Below are positions 55,894-64,000 of a stretch of 64,000 nt of DNA, piece after piece (the first letter of the stretch is position 1; every line of letters begins with the position of its first letter). Location of the stretch: positions 62,001-126,000 of the forward strand of contig CAXTIG010000007.1 in the NCBI GenBank assembly GCA_964244295.1. Direction: 5' to 3'. A model generated the notes under the pieces. It had not been told where the DNA came from. It searched no databases and saw only the letters and a program-made list of their open reading frames with translations. The translations under genes and the position numbers were made by a program. The DNA comes from JAJAZB01 sp964244295. Its GTDB lineage: Bacteria; Bacteroidota; Bacteroidia; Cytophagales; Spirosomataceae.

Positions 55894-57177
55894 TTGAAAC
55901 CCATCCCCAATTTTCGCTGGTGGATTATCGGCCTGACGGCCCTGGCGACGGCCATCAACTACCTCGACCGGCAAACGCTGCCCGTCGCCCTGAGCGAAAT
56001 TCGGAAAACGTTTCCGGTCAGCGATTCCGGCTACGGCCTGATTAACAGCCTGTTCCTGGCCGCTTACGGCACCATGTACGCCGTCGGGGGCCGGATTCTC
56101 GACCGCTTCGGCACGCGGCTGGGCTACGCCGGGATGATCATCGGCTGGTCGTTGGCGAATATATTACACGGCCTGGTCACGAGCGTCACGGGCTTGGGCG
56201 CGGTTCGGTTTCTGCTCGGTGCGGGCGAAGGCGGCGGGTTTCCGGCTTCTGCGAAGGTCGTTTCCGAGTGGTTTCCGGCCAAAGAGCGCTCGCTGGCTTT
56301 CGGCTTGTTCAACATGGGTTCGAGCCTGGGGGCAGTGGTGGCCCCGCCGCTGCTGGCTTCCATCATCGGCGTACTCGACTGGCGCTGGGCCTTCGTGTTG
56401 TCGGGGAGCGTGGGGCTGGTTTGGGTGGTGGTCTGGCTGCGGGTGTATTCCCGACCGGAGCGGAGCCGATTCGTCGGAGAGGCGGAGAAAGCGAAACTCG
56501 TGCGGGAGATTCCGCCGGAAACCGGGTCGGAACCGGGCATTCCCTGGAGCCGCTTGTTTGGCTACCGCAAAGTCTGGGGCATCATGCTCGTCAAATTCCT
56601 GCCCGATGCGGCCTGGTATTTTTTCATTTTCTGGCTCCCCAAGTACCTCAACGACGTGCGTGGCCTCGACATCAAGGGCATCGGGGCCTACGCCTGGATT
56701 CCCTACGCGATGGCCGGGGCAGGGAGTTTTCTGGCGGGCTGGGGGAGTAGTTACCTGTTGAAAAAGAATCTTTCCCTCGATTTGGCCCGGAAAATCCCCC
56801 TCGGCCTCGCCGCCGCCCTGCTGCCCGTTTCGCTGCTCATCACCAGCGTGTCGTTGCCCTACGTGCTGCTTTTTTTCGGGCTGGCGATGTTCGGGCACCA
56901 GGCGTATTCCACGCTCGTGCAAACCCTCGTGGCCGATATGTTTCCACCCCGGCTGGTCGGGTCGGTGTCGGGGCTGATGGGCGCGGCGGCTACCTTCGGC
57001 GCCATGCTGTTCAGCCTCGTGGTCGGTTTTCTCATCGAGCGGCACGGCTACCAGCCCGCCTTCGTGCTGGCCGGGCTGTTTCACCCGCTCGGTTTTTTGC
57101 TGGTGCTTTTCGTCATTCGGAAAATTGAACCCCAATCCCTCGTTCCGGCCACGCGGCCGGTGCCCCTTCCCGCATGA
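55894..57177 (+). CDS. MFS transporter, hexuronate (ExuT/ACS) type
   Basis: 427 residues with about 12 membrane helices. NYLDRQTLPVALSEI, RILDRFGTRLGY (the signature between helices 2 and 3), GAGEGGGFPASAKVVSEWFPAKERSLAFGLFNMGSSLGA and the long loop around 185-220 match the anion:cation symporter branch, with hexuronate and other sugar acids as common substrates. The start is TTG at 55894. The ATGA overlap with the next gene shows translational coupling. With its neighbours, it most likely imports a keto-gluconate or hexuronate. Confidence 0.9.
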   Translation: MKPIPNFRWWIIGLTALATAINYLDRQTLPVALSEIRKTFPVSDSGYGLINSLFLAAYGTMYAVGGRILDRFGTRLGYAGMIIGWSLANILHGLVTSVTGLGAVRFLLGAGEGGGFPASAKVVSEWFPAKERSLAFGLFNMGSSLGAVVAPPLLASIIGVLDWRWAFVLSGSVGLVWVVVWLRVYSRPERSRFVGEAEKAKLVREIPPETGSEPGIPWSRLFGYRKVWGIMLVKFLPDAAWYFFIFWLPKYLNDVRGLDIKGIGAYAWIPYAMAGAGSFLAGWGSSYLLKKNLSLDLARKIPLGLAAALLPVSLLITSVSLPYVLLFFGLAMFGHQAYSTLVQTLVADMFPPRLVGSVSGLMGAAATFGAMLFSLVVGFLIERHGYQPAFVLAGLFHPLGFLLVLFVIRKIEPQSLVPATRPVPLPA

Positions 57178-58025
57178 AAGTATCCATTGCCATTGCCGAC
57201 ACCCACGCCCTGCCGAGTGCCTTCGTGGTGTACCGGGGCTTCGAAGCCTGCATTCCTAAAGCCGCCCGGCTGGGCTTTCAGGGCGTCGAACTCGCCCTGA
57301 AACGCGCCGACGAACTCGATACCCGCCGCTTGACTGAACTGTTGGGCGAAAACAACCTGGAGGTCTCCTGCATCTCCACCGGGCAGGTGTACGCCGACGG
57401 CGGCCTGACGCTCACGCACGAAAACCCGGCGACCCGACGGGAAGTAGCGGCGATTTTCCGCGAATTCATCGACCTGGCCCAGGGCTTCGGCAACCTCGTC
57501 AACATCGGACGGGTGCGCGGCCCGCTCGACGGACGACCCCGCGAGCGGGTCGAAGCGCTGTTCGTGGAGGTGGGGCGGGAGCTTTGCGCCTACGCCCAGG
57601 CCCGTGACGTGACGCTGATTCTGGAACCCGTGAACCGCTACGAAACGGATTTCATCAATTCGGTGGAGGAGGGCGTTCACCTGATGCGCCTCGTCGATTG
57701 CCCCAACCTGATGCTCATGCCCGACGTGTTTCACATGAACATCGAAGACCGCGCCATTGGCCCCGAACTCGCCCGGCACATCGACTACGTCAAGTACATT
57801 CACGTGGCTGATTCCAACCGGCTCGCGCCCGGCCAGGGGCACCTCGATTTCCCGGCCCTGTTCACCGACTTGTTCCACGCCGGGTACGACGGCTGGCTCT
57901 CGGCGGAACTGCTGCCCCTGCCCAGCCCCGACGTGGCCGCCCGGCAAGCAGCGGAATTTCTGCTGCCGCTGGTAAAGGTGTACAATGAAAATCGGGCTGT
58001 GGTAGCTACGGACTTTAGTCCGTAG
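57174..58025 (+). CDS. Sugar epimerase of the 5-keto-L-gluconate epimerase (IolO)-like type
   Basis: 283 residues, TIM barrel. Conserved text such as ISTGQVYADGGLTLTHENP, LVNIGRVRGP, LILEPVNRYETDFINSVEEG, MPDVFHMNIED, HVADSNRLAPGQGH and SAELLPLPSPD matches the Thermotoga 5-keto-L-gluconate epimerase as I remember it. The metal ligands would be Glu in ILEPVNR, Asp/His in PDVFHM, His in HVADSN and Glu in SAELLP. The gene overlaps the MFS gene by 4 nt. Its last codons (VVATDFSP and TAG) come from a palindromic repeat. Confidence 0.85.
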   Translation: MKVSIAIADTHALPSAFVVYRGFEACIPKAARLGFQGVELALKRADELDTRRLTELLGENNLEVSCISTGQVYADGGLTLTHENPATRREVAAIFREFIDLAQGFGNLVNIGRVRGPLDGRPRERVEALFVEVGRELCAYAQARDVTLILEPVNRYETDFINSVEEGVHLMRLVDCPNLMLMPDVFHMNIEDRAIGPELARHIDYVKYIHVADSNRLAPGQGHLDFPALFTDLFHAGYDGWLSAELLPLPSPDVAARQAAEFLLPLVKVYNENRAVVATDFSP

Positions 58026-58071
58026 TCGGCGTCAATCATGCCCCTGGCTACGGACTAGAGGCTGTAGTTAC
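58001..58071. repeat. Palindromic repeat overlapping the 3' end of the epimerase gene
   Basis: 26-bp arms (about 58001-58026 and 58046-58071, 5 mismatches) of GTAGCTACGGACTTTAGTCC type. The left arm encodes the last residues and the TAG stop of the epimerase. Confidence 0.8.
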
Positions 58072-58084
58072 TCATCAAATTCCC

Positions 58085-58579
58085 ATGAAAAACTCCCCCA
58101 TCCTCATCGGCAACGACCACGGCGGCTACGCCCTGAAAGTAGCCCTGGTCGCCCACCTGCAAAAGCAGGGCTACGCCGTGGAAGACGTCGGTTCGCACTC
58201 GGAAGACATCGTCCGCTACCCGCACTACGCGGCGCAGGTGGCCACCGCCATTTCCAGTGGGCAAGCGCAGCGCGGCATTCTGATTTGCTCGACGGGCATC
58301 GGCATGAGCATTCTCGCCAACAAATACCGGGGCGTGCGGGCGGCCCTGTGCGCCACTTCGTACCAGGCTAAAATGACCTCGGCCCACAACAACTCCAACA
58401 TCCTCTGCATGGGCGGCCGTTGCATCGGCGTGTTCGAGGCCATCGACATCCTGGACAACTGGCTCCAAACCCCCTACGAAGGCGGGCGGCACGACATCTC
58501 CCTCGGCCTGATTGGAGAGGCCGAAGCGGTGAATTTTTCGGAAAAGCAGTGGATACCTGAAGTGCCGGAGAAAGAATAG
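58085..58579 (+). CDS. rpiB: RpiB/LacA/LacB family sugar-phosphate isomerase
   Basis: 164 residues. ILIGNDHGGYALKVALVAHL, the nucleophile-like site GILICSTGIGMSILANKYRGVRAALC with Cys, and HNNSNILCMGGRCIG are family-typical. The enzyme isomerises aldose/ketose phosphates (ribose 5-phosphate, allose 6-phosphate or galactose 6-phosphate). Within this operon-like run the natural substrate is probably another sugar phosphate from the acid-sugar route. It follows the epimerase by 59 nt. Confidence 0.92.
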   Translation: MKNSPILIGNDHGGYALKVALVAHLQKQGYAVEDVGSHSEDIVRYPHYAAQVATAISSGQAQRGILICSTGIGMSILANKYRGVRAALCATSYQAKMTSAHNNSNILCMGGRCIGVFEAIDILDNWLQTPYEGGRHDISLGLIGEAEAVNFSEKQWIPEVPEKE

Positions 58580-58602
58580 ATGGAGTGGTTCGGGAAAGCG
58601 GG

Positions 58603-58704
58603 GTCACCCTGAGCGAAGTCGAAGGGTGTGCGTACTTCGACTTCGCTCAGTATGACAGGTCAGCGCTTCCCCACCGCACACCCTTCGACTTCGCTCAGGG
58701 TGAC
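58603..58704. repeat. Palindromic intergenic repeat, TTCGACTTCGCTCAG type
   Basis: Perfect 28-bp arms (58603-58630 and 58677-58704). The centre contains one more CTTCGACTTCGCTCAG unit. It sits downstream of rpiB. Confidence 0.95.
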
Positions 58705-58856
58705 GCCCGCTCCTCCCAACCAACCAATAAAACCACTAGCAGCTTCCCCCTATTTTCTCACCCAAATTAACGCCCACCGCCCCGAACCCGCCGGATACTT
58801 GCTAACTAAGTTTAAGTATTGGCTAATCCACTTTATTTCCCGCTGGCTGGACACGC

Positions 58857-58864
58857 TACCTTTG
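58857..58864 (+). promoter_or_regulatory. Candidate -7 element TACCTTTG before the ADP-ribosylglycohydrolase-like gene
   Basis: Perfect TAnnTTTG, about 88 nt before the ATG. The -33 region is weak (TTTC at 58836-58839, 17 nt away). This would start a transcript for the hydrolase and perhaps susCD. Confidence 0.45.
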
Positions 58865-58952
58865 TTTAGGTTTAGAATAGGAAAATACGCCGTTGAAGTA
58901 AGGCTTTTCTCAGCGAACCTAAATCCGCATTCACGCCCAAGCGCTTTGCCCC

Positions 58953-60473
58953 ATGAAATCAATCCTCGTCGGAATCTGCCTGCTGGTTTCTCCCCTGACC
59001 GCTTCGAGGGCGACCGATCCGGTCAAAAAGCCGCTGCGCTCCTTTCCCGTTGAAACCATCACCGACAAAATCCGGGGCGGGCTGCTGGGTCAAATCCTGG
59101 GCAACCTCAACGGCCTGCCCTACGAGTTTAAGTACATCCAGGAGGCGGGCGATTTGAAAAACTACGTGCCCTCGCTCCCCAACGGGGCCGTGACCGACGA
59201 CGACACCGATTTCGAGTGGGTGTACATCCACACCATGCAAAAAAAGCGCACGGTCTTTCTGCCCTACGACGAGGTACACGCGCTCTGGAAAGAACGCATC
59301 AACCGGGGCATCTGGAGTTCGAACCGCTACGCCCGCCACCTGATGGACCTTGACCTGAAGCCGCCCATGACGGGCCTGATGACGCTGAATCCCTGGGCGG
59401 ATTTCAACGTGTCGGGGCAGTTTTTGTGCGAAACCTTCGGGCTGCTGGCCCCGGCCATGCCCCAGACGGCAGCCAAAATTGGCCTGCACTACACCAAAGT
59501 CGCCATCGACCACGAGCCGGCCCAAACCACGCAGTTGTTCACCGCGATGATTGCCACGGCTTTCGTCGAAAACGACATCAGTAAAATTCTCGACGCGGGC
59601 ATCGCCTCCATCGACCCGGCCAGCAACACGCTCAAGATTATCAACGACGTGAAGCAATGGCACCGCCAGCACCCGACCAACTGGCAGGAAACCCGCCGCT
59701 TGCTGAAAGCAAAATACACCCAGGAAAACAGCGGGCGGCGCGACCAAAACGGCACCGAACTCAACACCGGGGCCATCCTGATTGCCTTTTTGTACGGCGA
59801 AGGGGATTTTTCCGAAACGCTGAAACTTTCCTTCAACCTGGGCTGGGATGCCGACTGCAACGCCGCCACGCTGGGCACCATCCTCGGCGCGAAAGACGGC
59901 TACCGGAAAATGCTCAGCGAAGGCTGGATGATTGTGGACCGCTACAAAAACACGAGCCGCGACAAGATGCCGATGGACGAAACCATCACCAGTTTCGCCG
60001 ACCGGTTGATTGATCTCTTTGAGTTGGTGAACGAAACCAACGGGGGCCGGAAAACCGTAGCCAATCAAGTGCTGGTTTACGAAATTCCCACCGAAAGCCC
60101 CGCGCCCATCGACCCATTACTCAGCCACGAAAACCAGAAACTGGCCCTTCAAAAAGCACACGAAAAAGAGATTACCAGCGCGATTCTCAGCGGCAGCAAA
60201 GAGCAACGGGCAAAGGCGGCTTACCTGGCGGTTTGCCTGGACTTCGATAAAACGTTGAACCAAAATCACCCGAAGGAGTGGGAAGCCGCCCGCTACGCGT
60301 TGAGCGGGTATTGGCGGGTGATGAACAACATTTTCTTCGGGAATTTTATCAGTTTGGGCAAACTGAAAGATAAATTCCTCAGCGCGGGTTTCAAAAAACC
60401 GGCGAAACAATACAGCGACGACGAACTATACGGCAACGTGACCATCTGGAAAGACCCTAAAACCCTGTACTGA
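58953..60473 (+). CDS. Secreted ADP-ribosylglycohydrolase-fold protein
   Basis: 506 residues with a signal peptide (ending SRA). The DraG-type all-helical fold is shown by KIRGGLLGQILGNLNGLPYEFKY, the metal-binding VTDDDTDFEWVYIHTM (about 79-94), and GWDADCNAATLGTILGAKDGY (about 294-314). These carry the Asp/Thr ligands of two magnesium ions. Family members remove ADP-ribose from proteins or other groups. Here a signal peptide and neighbouring SusCD genes suggest an extracytoplasmic glycosidic substrate rather than a protein target. The C-terminal 130 residues are an extra domain not seen in DraG. Confidence 0.87.
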   Translation: MKSILVGICLLVSPLTASRATDPVKKPLRSFPVETITDKIRGGLLGQILGNLNGLPYEFKYIQEAGDLKNYVPSLPNGAVTDDDTDFEWVYIHTMQKKRTVFLPYDEVHALWKERINRGIWSSNRYARHLMDLDLKPPMTGLMTLNPWADFNVSGQFLCETFGLLAPAMPQTAAKIGLHYTKVAIDHEPAQTTQLFTAMIATAFVENDISKILDAGIASIDPASNTLKIINDVKQWHRQHPTNWQETRRLLKAKYTQENSGRRDQNGTELNTGAILIAFLYGEGDFSETLKLSFNLGWDADCNAATLGTILGAKDGYRKMLSEGWMIVDRYKNTSRDKMPMDETITSFADRLIDLFELVNETNGGRKTVANQVLVYEIPTESPAPIDPLLSHENQKLALQKAHEKEITSAILSGSKEQRAKAAYLAVCLDFDKTLNQNHPKEWEAARYALSGYWRVMNNIFFGNFISLGKLKDKFLSAGFKKPAKQYSDDELYGNVTIWKDPKTLY

Positions 60474-60617
60474 GCGCCTGCCCCGACGCGCCTCGCCGCG
60501 TTCCACGTTCCGCCACCTCCGGTTTCTTTTTTACGTGTTTCTTTCCGGCGAAAAATCGCCGGGCGGTACTTCCTTGCCCCAATCGAATGAACCTCTACAC
60601 CCCCAATCACACCTGCC

Positions 60618-63600
60618 ATGAACACAGCCTGTACCTTTTTTTCGCCGGGAAGCTGGGCTAAATCCGGTCTCCGTCGGGTCGCTTTCCTGCTGCTTTGCGT
60701 CCCGGCTTTCTTCGCCGCGAACGCAGCCACTCCACCCGCCCGCAACCCGGCCGCCGCCGTCACGGGTACCGTCACCGACGGCAGCACGGGCGAGGGCCTG
60801 GCGGGGGTGAACATCCTCGTTGAGGGAACTACGAAAGGCTCCGTCACCAACGCCGCTGGCAAGTTCAGCCTCGACGTGCCGGGGCCGGAGTCCGTCCTGG
60901 TTTTTTCCATCGTGGGCTACGAAACCCAAAAAGTGGCGGTGGCCGGAAAAACGGTTTTAACGATAAAAATGGTGGCGACCGCCCAGGGCCTCGGCGAGGT
61001 GGTGGTGGTCGGCTACGGTACCCAGAAAAAAGCCGACATCACCGGGGCGATTTCCTCCATTTCCGAAAAAGCGTTGAAGGAAATCCCCGTCACCAACGTC
61101 TCGCAGATGCTCCAGGGCCGGGTGGCCGGGGCCTACGTGCTCAACACGGGCAATAAACCCGGTTCGGGCGTGTCGGTGCAGATTCGCGGGCGGCGCTCGT
61201 TCAACGCCGGCAACGACCCGCTCTACGTCATCGACGGCATCCCCATCAGCGGGGGCCTCAACGACATCAACCCCAGCGACATCGAGGCAATGGAAATTCT
61301 GAAGGATGCCTCGGCCACGGCCATTTACGGCTCGCGGGGGGCCAATGGGGTCATCATCATCAGCACCAAACGCGGCAAGCCCGGCAAAACCGTCGTCAGC
61401 TACGACACCTATTTCGGGGCTTCCCGGATTTTCCGCTACGCCGATTTGATGAACGGGGCGCAGTTTGCCGAATTCAAACGCGAATCGCGCCGGGCCGTTA
61501 TCAATCCGGCCACGGGACGGCCCCTCTACGACGATGCCGACCCGCAGGCCGATGCCAAACTGTTTGAAGCCACCGAACTCGAAGGCATTGCCCAGGGCCG
61601 CTCGACGGACTGGCAACGGCTGATGATTAAAAACGGCAGCGTGCAAAACCACGAACTGAGCGTGTCGGGCGGGACGGAAACCACCCGCTTCAACGTGGCC
61701 GTCGGCTATTTCCGCGACGTGGGCATCATCGCGGGCCAGGATTTTACCCGCTACACCTCCCGCATCAACCTCGACCAAAACCTCGGCCAGCGGTTTAAAA
61801 TCGGGATGTCGTCGCTCGGCTCGTACAGCGAACGCAACGGCGAAGACGTAAACCCCTACGGCCAGTACGCCGATTTTGGGGCCATCACCGAAAACCCCCT
61901 GGGTCGGGCCTACGACGACAAGGGCGAACTGGTTTTCCTGCCCACCGGCGACGGGCTGCGAAGCAATCCGCTCTCGGAACTGGTGCCGGGGGCGGTCATC
62001 AACAAGGGCAAGCGCTTCCGGCTGTTGAGCAACCTCTACGGCGAAGCCGAACTGACGGATGGCCTGCGGTTTCGGATGAATTTCGCGCCTGATTTGGCCC
62101 AGAACAAAAAGGGAAATTTCCGGGGCCGGTACACCAACGTGCGTCTGCTCGGCGACCCTTCGGCCTCGACCAACGAAGATTTCACCTTTGCCTACACCTG
62201 GGAAAACATCCTGACGTACAAAAAACGCCTCGGCGCGAAGCACAGCCTCGACTTCACCGGCCTGTACAGCCTCCAGACCCGGCAGGCCGAAAGCTCGCTC
62301 GTCAACGTGGCCGGGTTGCCCGCCGAATCGTTCGAGTACTACAACCTCGGTGCGGCTTCCATCATCAGCGGCGTGGGCAGTCAGTTTGAAAAATGGTCGA
62401 TTCTCTCGTACATGGCTCGCCTCAACTACGCCTTCGACAACCGCTTTTTGCTCACGCTCACGGGCCGCGCCGATGGGTCGTCCAAGTTCGCGCCGGGTAA
62501 AAAGTGGGGGTATTTCCCCTCGGCGGCCCTCGCCTGGAACGTGAGCAACGAGCCGTTTCTGAAAAACTCGAACCTTATTTCCAACCTCAAACTCCGCCTG
62601 AGTTACGGCTCGACGGGCAACGAGGGCATTCTTCCCTACCAAACCAACAGCGTGCTGGGCCGGACGCAATACGATTTCGACGGCGCGCCGGCGTTTGGTT
62701 ACTCGCCCGCCAGCATTCCCAACCCGGATTTGCGCTGGGAAACCACGACCACGTTCAACGCCGGGGTGGATTTCGGAATTTGGAACAACCGGGTTTCCGG
62801 CGCGGTGGAATTTTACCAGTCCAACACGACCGACCTGCTGCTGCCCAAGCTGCTGCCCATCACCACCGGCTACGTGTCGATTCTCTCCAACGTCGGCTCG
62901 AAACGCAACCGGGGCGTCGAGTTTTCGGTGTCCACGCTCAACGTGGTGCCGCAAAAAGCGGGCGGCTTTGAGTGGAGCACCGACCTGAATCTGTTTGCCA
63001 ACCAAGAAGAAATCACCGAACTCTCGCAGGGGAAAGTCGACGACGTGGGCAACCTGCGGTTTATCGGCCAACCCGCCGTGGTGTACTACGATTTCGTGAA
63101 AACCGGCATCTGGCAACTGGGCGAAGACGAGCAGGCCAAAAAGTTCGGCTCCGTCGTGGGTGGAATCCGGGTGGAAGACGTAAACGGCAACGGGGTCATC
63201 GACCCCAACGACCGGCAAATCCTGGGTTCCGACGTGCCCAAGCTGATGGCGGGATTCACCAACCGCGTTAGCTTCAAGGGCTTCGACCTGTCCGTGCTGG
63301 CCTTTGCCCGCTTTGGCAGCACGATTAACAGTCCGTTTCACGGCACCAACCGGTTTTTGTCGGGGCGGGTCAACCAGTACAACGTCGATTACTGGACCAA
63401 AAACAACCCCACCAACGACTACCCGCAGCCCAACGTCAACCAGGTGCGGCCCCTCTACGGCTCGACGCTCGCGTATTTCGACGGGACTTTCGTCAAAATC
63501 CGCAACATCAACCTGGGCTACACCTTTCCTCCCGGCCTGGCCGAACGCTTTAAAATGCAGTCGCTGCGGCTCTACCTGAGCGTACAGAACCCCTTCGTGT

Positions 63601-63704
63601 TTTCGCCCTACACCGCGAAACACAACGGCATCGACCCCGAATTTCCCACCCAGAGTACCCCGCCGGTTCGGAATTTCCTGGCTGGCTTAAACGTCAAATT
63701 TTAA
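60618..63704 (+). CDS. SusC/RagA family TonB-linked outer-membrane protein
   Basis: 1028 residues. The leader (about 1-36, ending AANA) precedes a carboxypeptidase-like domain (VTGTVTDGSTGEGLAGVNILV), a TonB box region (GLGEVVVVGYGTQKK), the plug (ITGAISSISEKALKEIP ... PLYVIDGIPISGG ... LKDASATAIYGSRGANGVI), and a large barrel ending in FLAGLNVKF. The terminal Phe fits the barrel-assembly signal. It imports glycan fragments with SusD. It precedes susD by 12 nt. No sigma/anti-sigma regulator gene is seen in the window. Confidence 0.96.
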   Translation: MNTACTFFSPGSWAKSGLRRVAFLLLCVPAFFAANAATPPARNPAAAVTGTVTDGSTGEGLAGVNILVEGTTKGSVTNAAGKFSLDVPGPESVLVFSIVGYETQKVAVAGKTVLTIKMVATAQGLGEVVVVGYGTQKKADITGAISSISEKALKEIPVTNVSQMLQGRVAGAYVLNTGNKPGSGVSVQIRGRRSFNAGNDPLYVIDGIPISGGLNDINPSDIEAMEILKDASATAIYGSRGANGVIIISTKRGKPGKTVVSYDTYFGASRIFRYADLMNGAQFAEFKRESRRAVINPATGRPLYDDADPQADAKLFEATELEGIAQGRSTDWQRLMIKNGSVQNHELSVSGGTETTRFNVAVGYFRDVGIIAGQDFTRYTSRINLDQNLGQRFKIGMSSLGSYSERNGEDVNPYGQYADFGAITENPLGRAYDDKGELVFLPTGDGLRSNPLSELVPGAVINKGKRFRLLSNLYGEAELTDGLRFRMNFAPDLAQNKKGNFRGRYTNVRLLGDPSASTNEDFTFAYTWENILTYKKRLGAKHSLDFTGLYSLQTRQAESSLVNVAGLPAESFEYYNLGAASIISGVGSQFEKWSILSYMARLNYAFDNRFLLTLTGRADGSSKFAPGKKWGYFPSAALAWNVSNEPFLKNSNLISNLKLRLSYGSTGNEGILPYQTNSVLGRTQYDFDGAPAFGYSPASIPNPDLRWETTTTFNAGVDFGIWNNRVSGAVEFYQSNTTDLLLPKLLPITTGYVSILSNVGSKRNRGVEFSVSTLNVVPQKAGGFEWSTDLNLFANQEEITELSQGKVDDVGNLRFIGQPAVVYYDFVKTGIWQLGEDEQAKKFGSVVGGIRVEDVNGNGVIDPNDRQILGSDVPKLMAGFTNRVSFKGFDLSVLAFARFGSTINSPFHGTNRFLSGRVNQYNVDYWTKNNPTNDYPQPNVNQVRPLYGSTLAYFDGTFVKIRNINLGYTFPPGLAERFKMQSLRLYLSVQNPFVFSPYTAKHNGIDPEFPTQSTPPVRNFLAGLNVKF

Positions 63705-63716
63705 CGCGCCTCCTCC

Positions 63717-64000
63717 ATGAAAACCAACCTTGCCCTCGCGTTACTATCCAGCTTTTTGGTGCTCGCCGGGTGTGACAAACAACTCGACGAAGACGTCCGC
63801 ACCCAGATTACCGACAGCTACCTCAACACGGCTTCGGGCTTCAACGACGCGGTAAACGGGGCCTACGCCTCGCTGAAGCCGGTTTTTTGCGCCCTGAGCA
63901 ACGGCGGTCTCAACGCGCCCATCACCCACGTCACCGTGTTCGGTACCGACACGTTTACGAACGGCTTCGACGGGGCCTCGAAAATGGTCAATTTTTACAA
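63717..64000 (+). CDS. RagB/SusD family lipoprotein (partial, runs off the right edge)
   Basis: The first 94 codons are present: a signal peptide with lipobox (LVLAGC), then DKQLDEDVRTQITDSYLNTASGFNDAVNGAYASLKP, the standard SusD start in which the TPR-like scaffold begins. SusD-like proteins cap the SusC barrel and bind glycan on the cell surface. The 12-nt gap shows a susCD operon. Confidence 0.95.
   Translation, partial: MKTNLALALLSSFLVLAGCDKQLDEDVRTQITDSYLNTASGFNDAVNGAYASLKPVFCALSNGGLNAPITHVTVFGTDTFTNGFDGASKMVNFY

Noticed and set aside
58603..58704. CRISPR-like spacing of CTTCGACTTCGCTCAG units
   Set aside because: Only three units, in opposite orientations, forming a palindrome; no cas genes in the window.

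Overview
The window looks like chromosomal DNA of a GC-rich member of the Bacteroidota, most likely a Cytophagales bacterium of the Spirosoma/Larkinella type. The support is a SusC/SusD pair, type A and type B T9SS C-terminal sorting domains, Bacteroidota-type promoters (TTTG about 19 nt before TAnnTTTG), and many Bacteroidota-restricted domains of unknown function. The genus is inferred from gene style only.

Left part (1-14.5 kb): the end of an unknown gene, tRNA-Gly(CCC), a metallo-beta-lactamase-fold hydrolase with a clan AA aspartic protease, and a streptopain-like C10 peptidase that is out of frame. That peptidase carries a 20-nt poly-C tract at its 5' end and a 70-bp tandem duplication between its catalytic Cys and His. 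Then come a RelE/ParE-type toxin-antitoxin pair, fumC, two large secreted sialate O-acetylesterase-like T9SS proteins, two small paralogous secreted proteins, and a T9SS cargo remnant with a nonsense codon.

Middle (14.5-46.6 kb): mostly housekeeping and envelope genes. These include mutS, pgeF, two endonuclease III-like glycosylases, an M81 peptidase, a TPR protein, a DJ-1/PfpI protein, two PQQ-type beta-propeller dehydrogenases, a TonB-linked outer-membrane protein, a Nif3-like protein, a P1 peptidase, an LLM flavin oxidoreductase, CvfB, a YihY membrane protein, a nucleotidyltransferase-like gene paired with an unknown gene, and a TrmH-type methyltransferase.

Right part (46.9-64 kb): a plant-type glucuronokinase homologue beside a GalU-type pyrophosphorylase (possible UDP-glucuronate salvage), a subtilisin-like lipoprotein, a two-domain FKBP isomerase, a RecD-like helicase, and a PIN toxin whose antitoxin is frameshifted at an 8-nt homopolymer. 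A co-oriented acid-sugar block follows: 5-ketogluconate-type SDR, hexuronate-type MFS transporter, IolO-like epimerase, RpiB/LacAB isomerase, a secreted ADP-ribosylglycohydrolase-fold protein, and SusC/SusD running off the end.

A striking feature of the whole window is its population of palindromic intergenic repeats with arms of about 18-42 bp, in several sequence families. Three members contribute the last codons and the stop codon of a gene.
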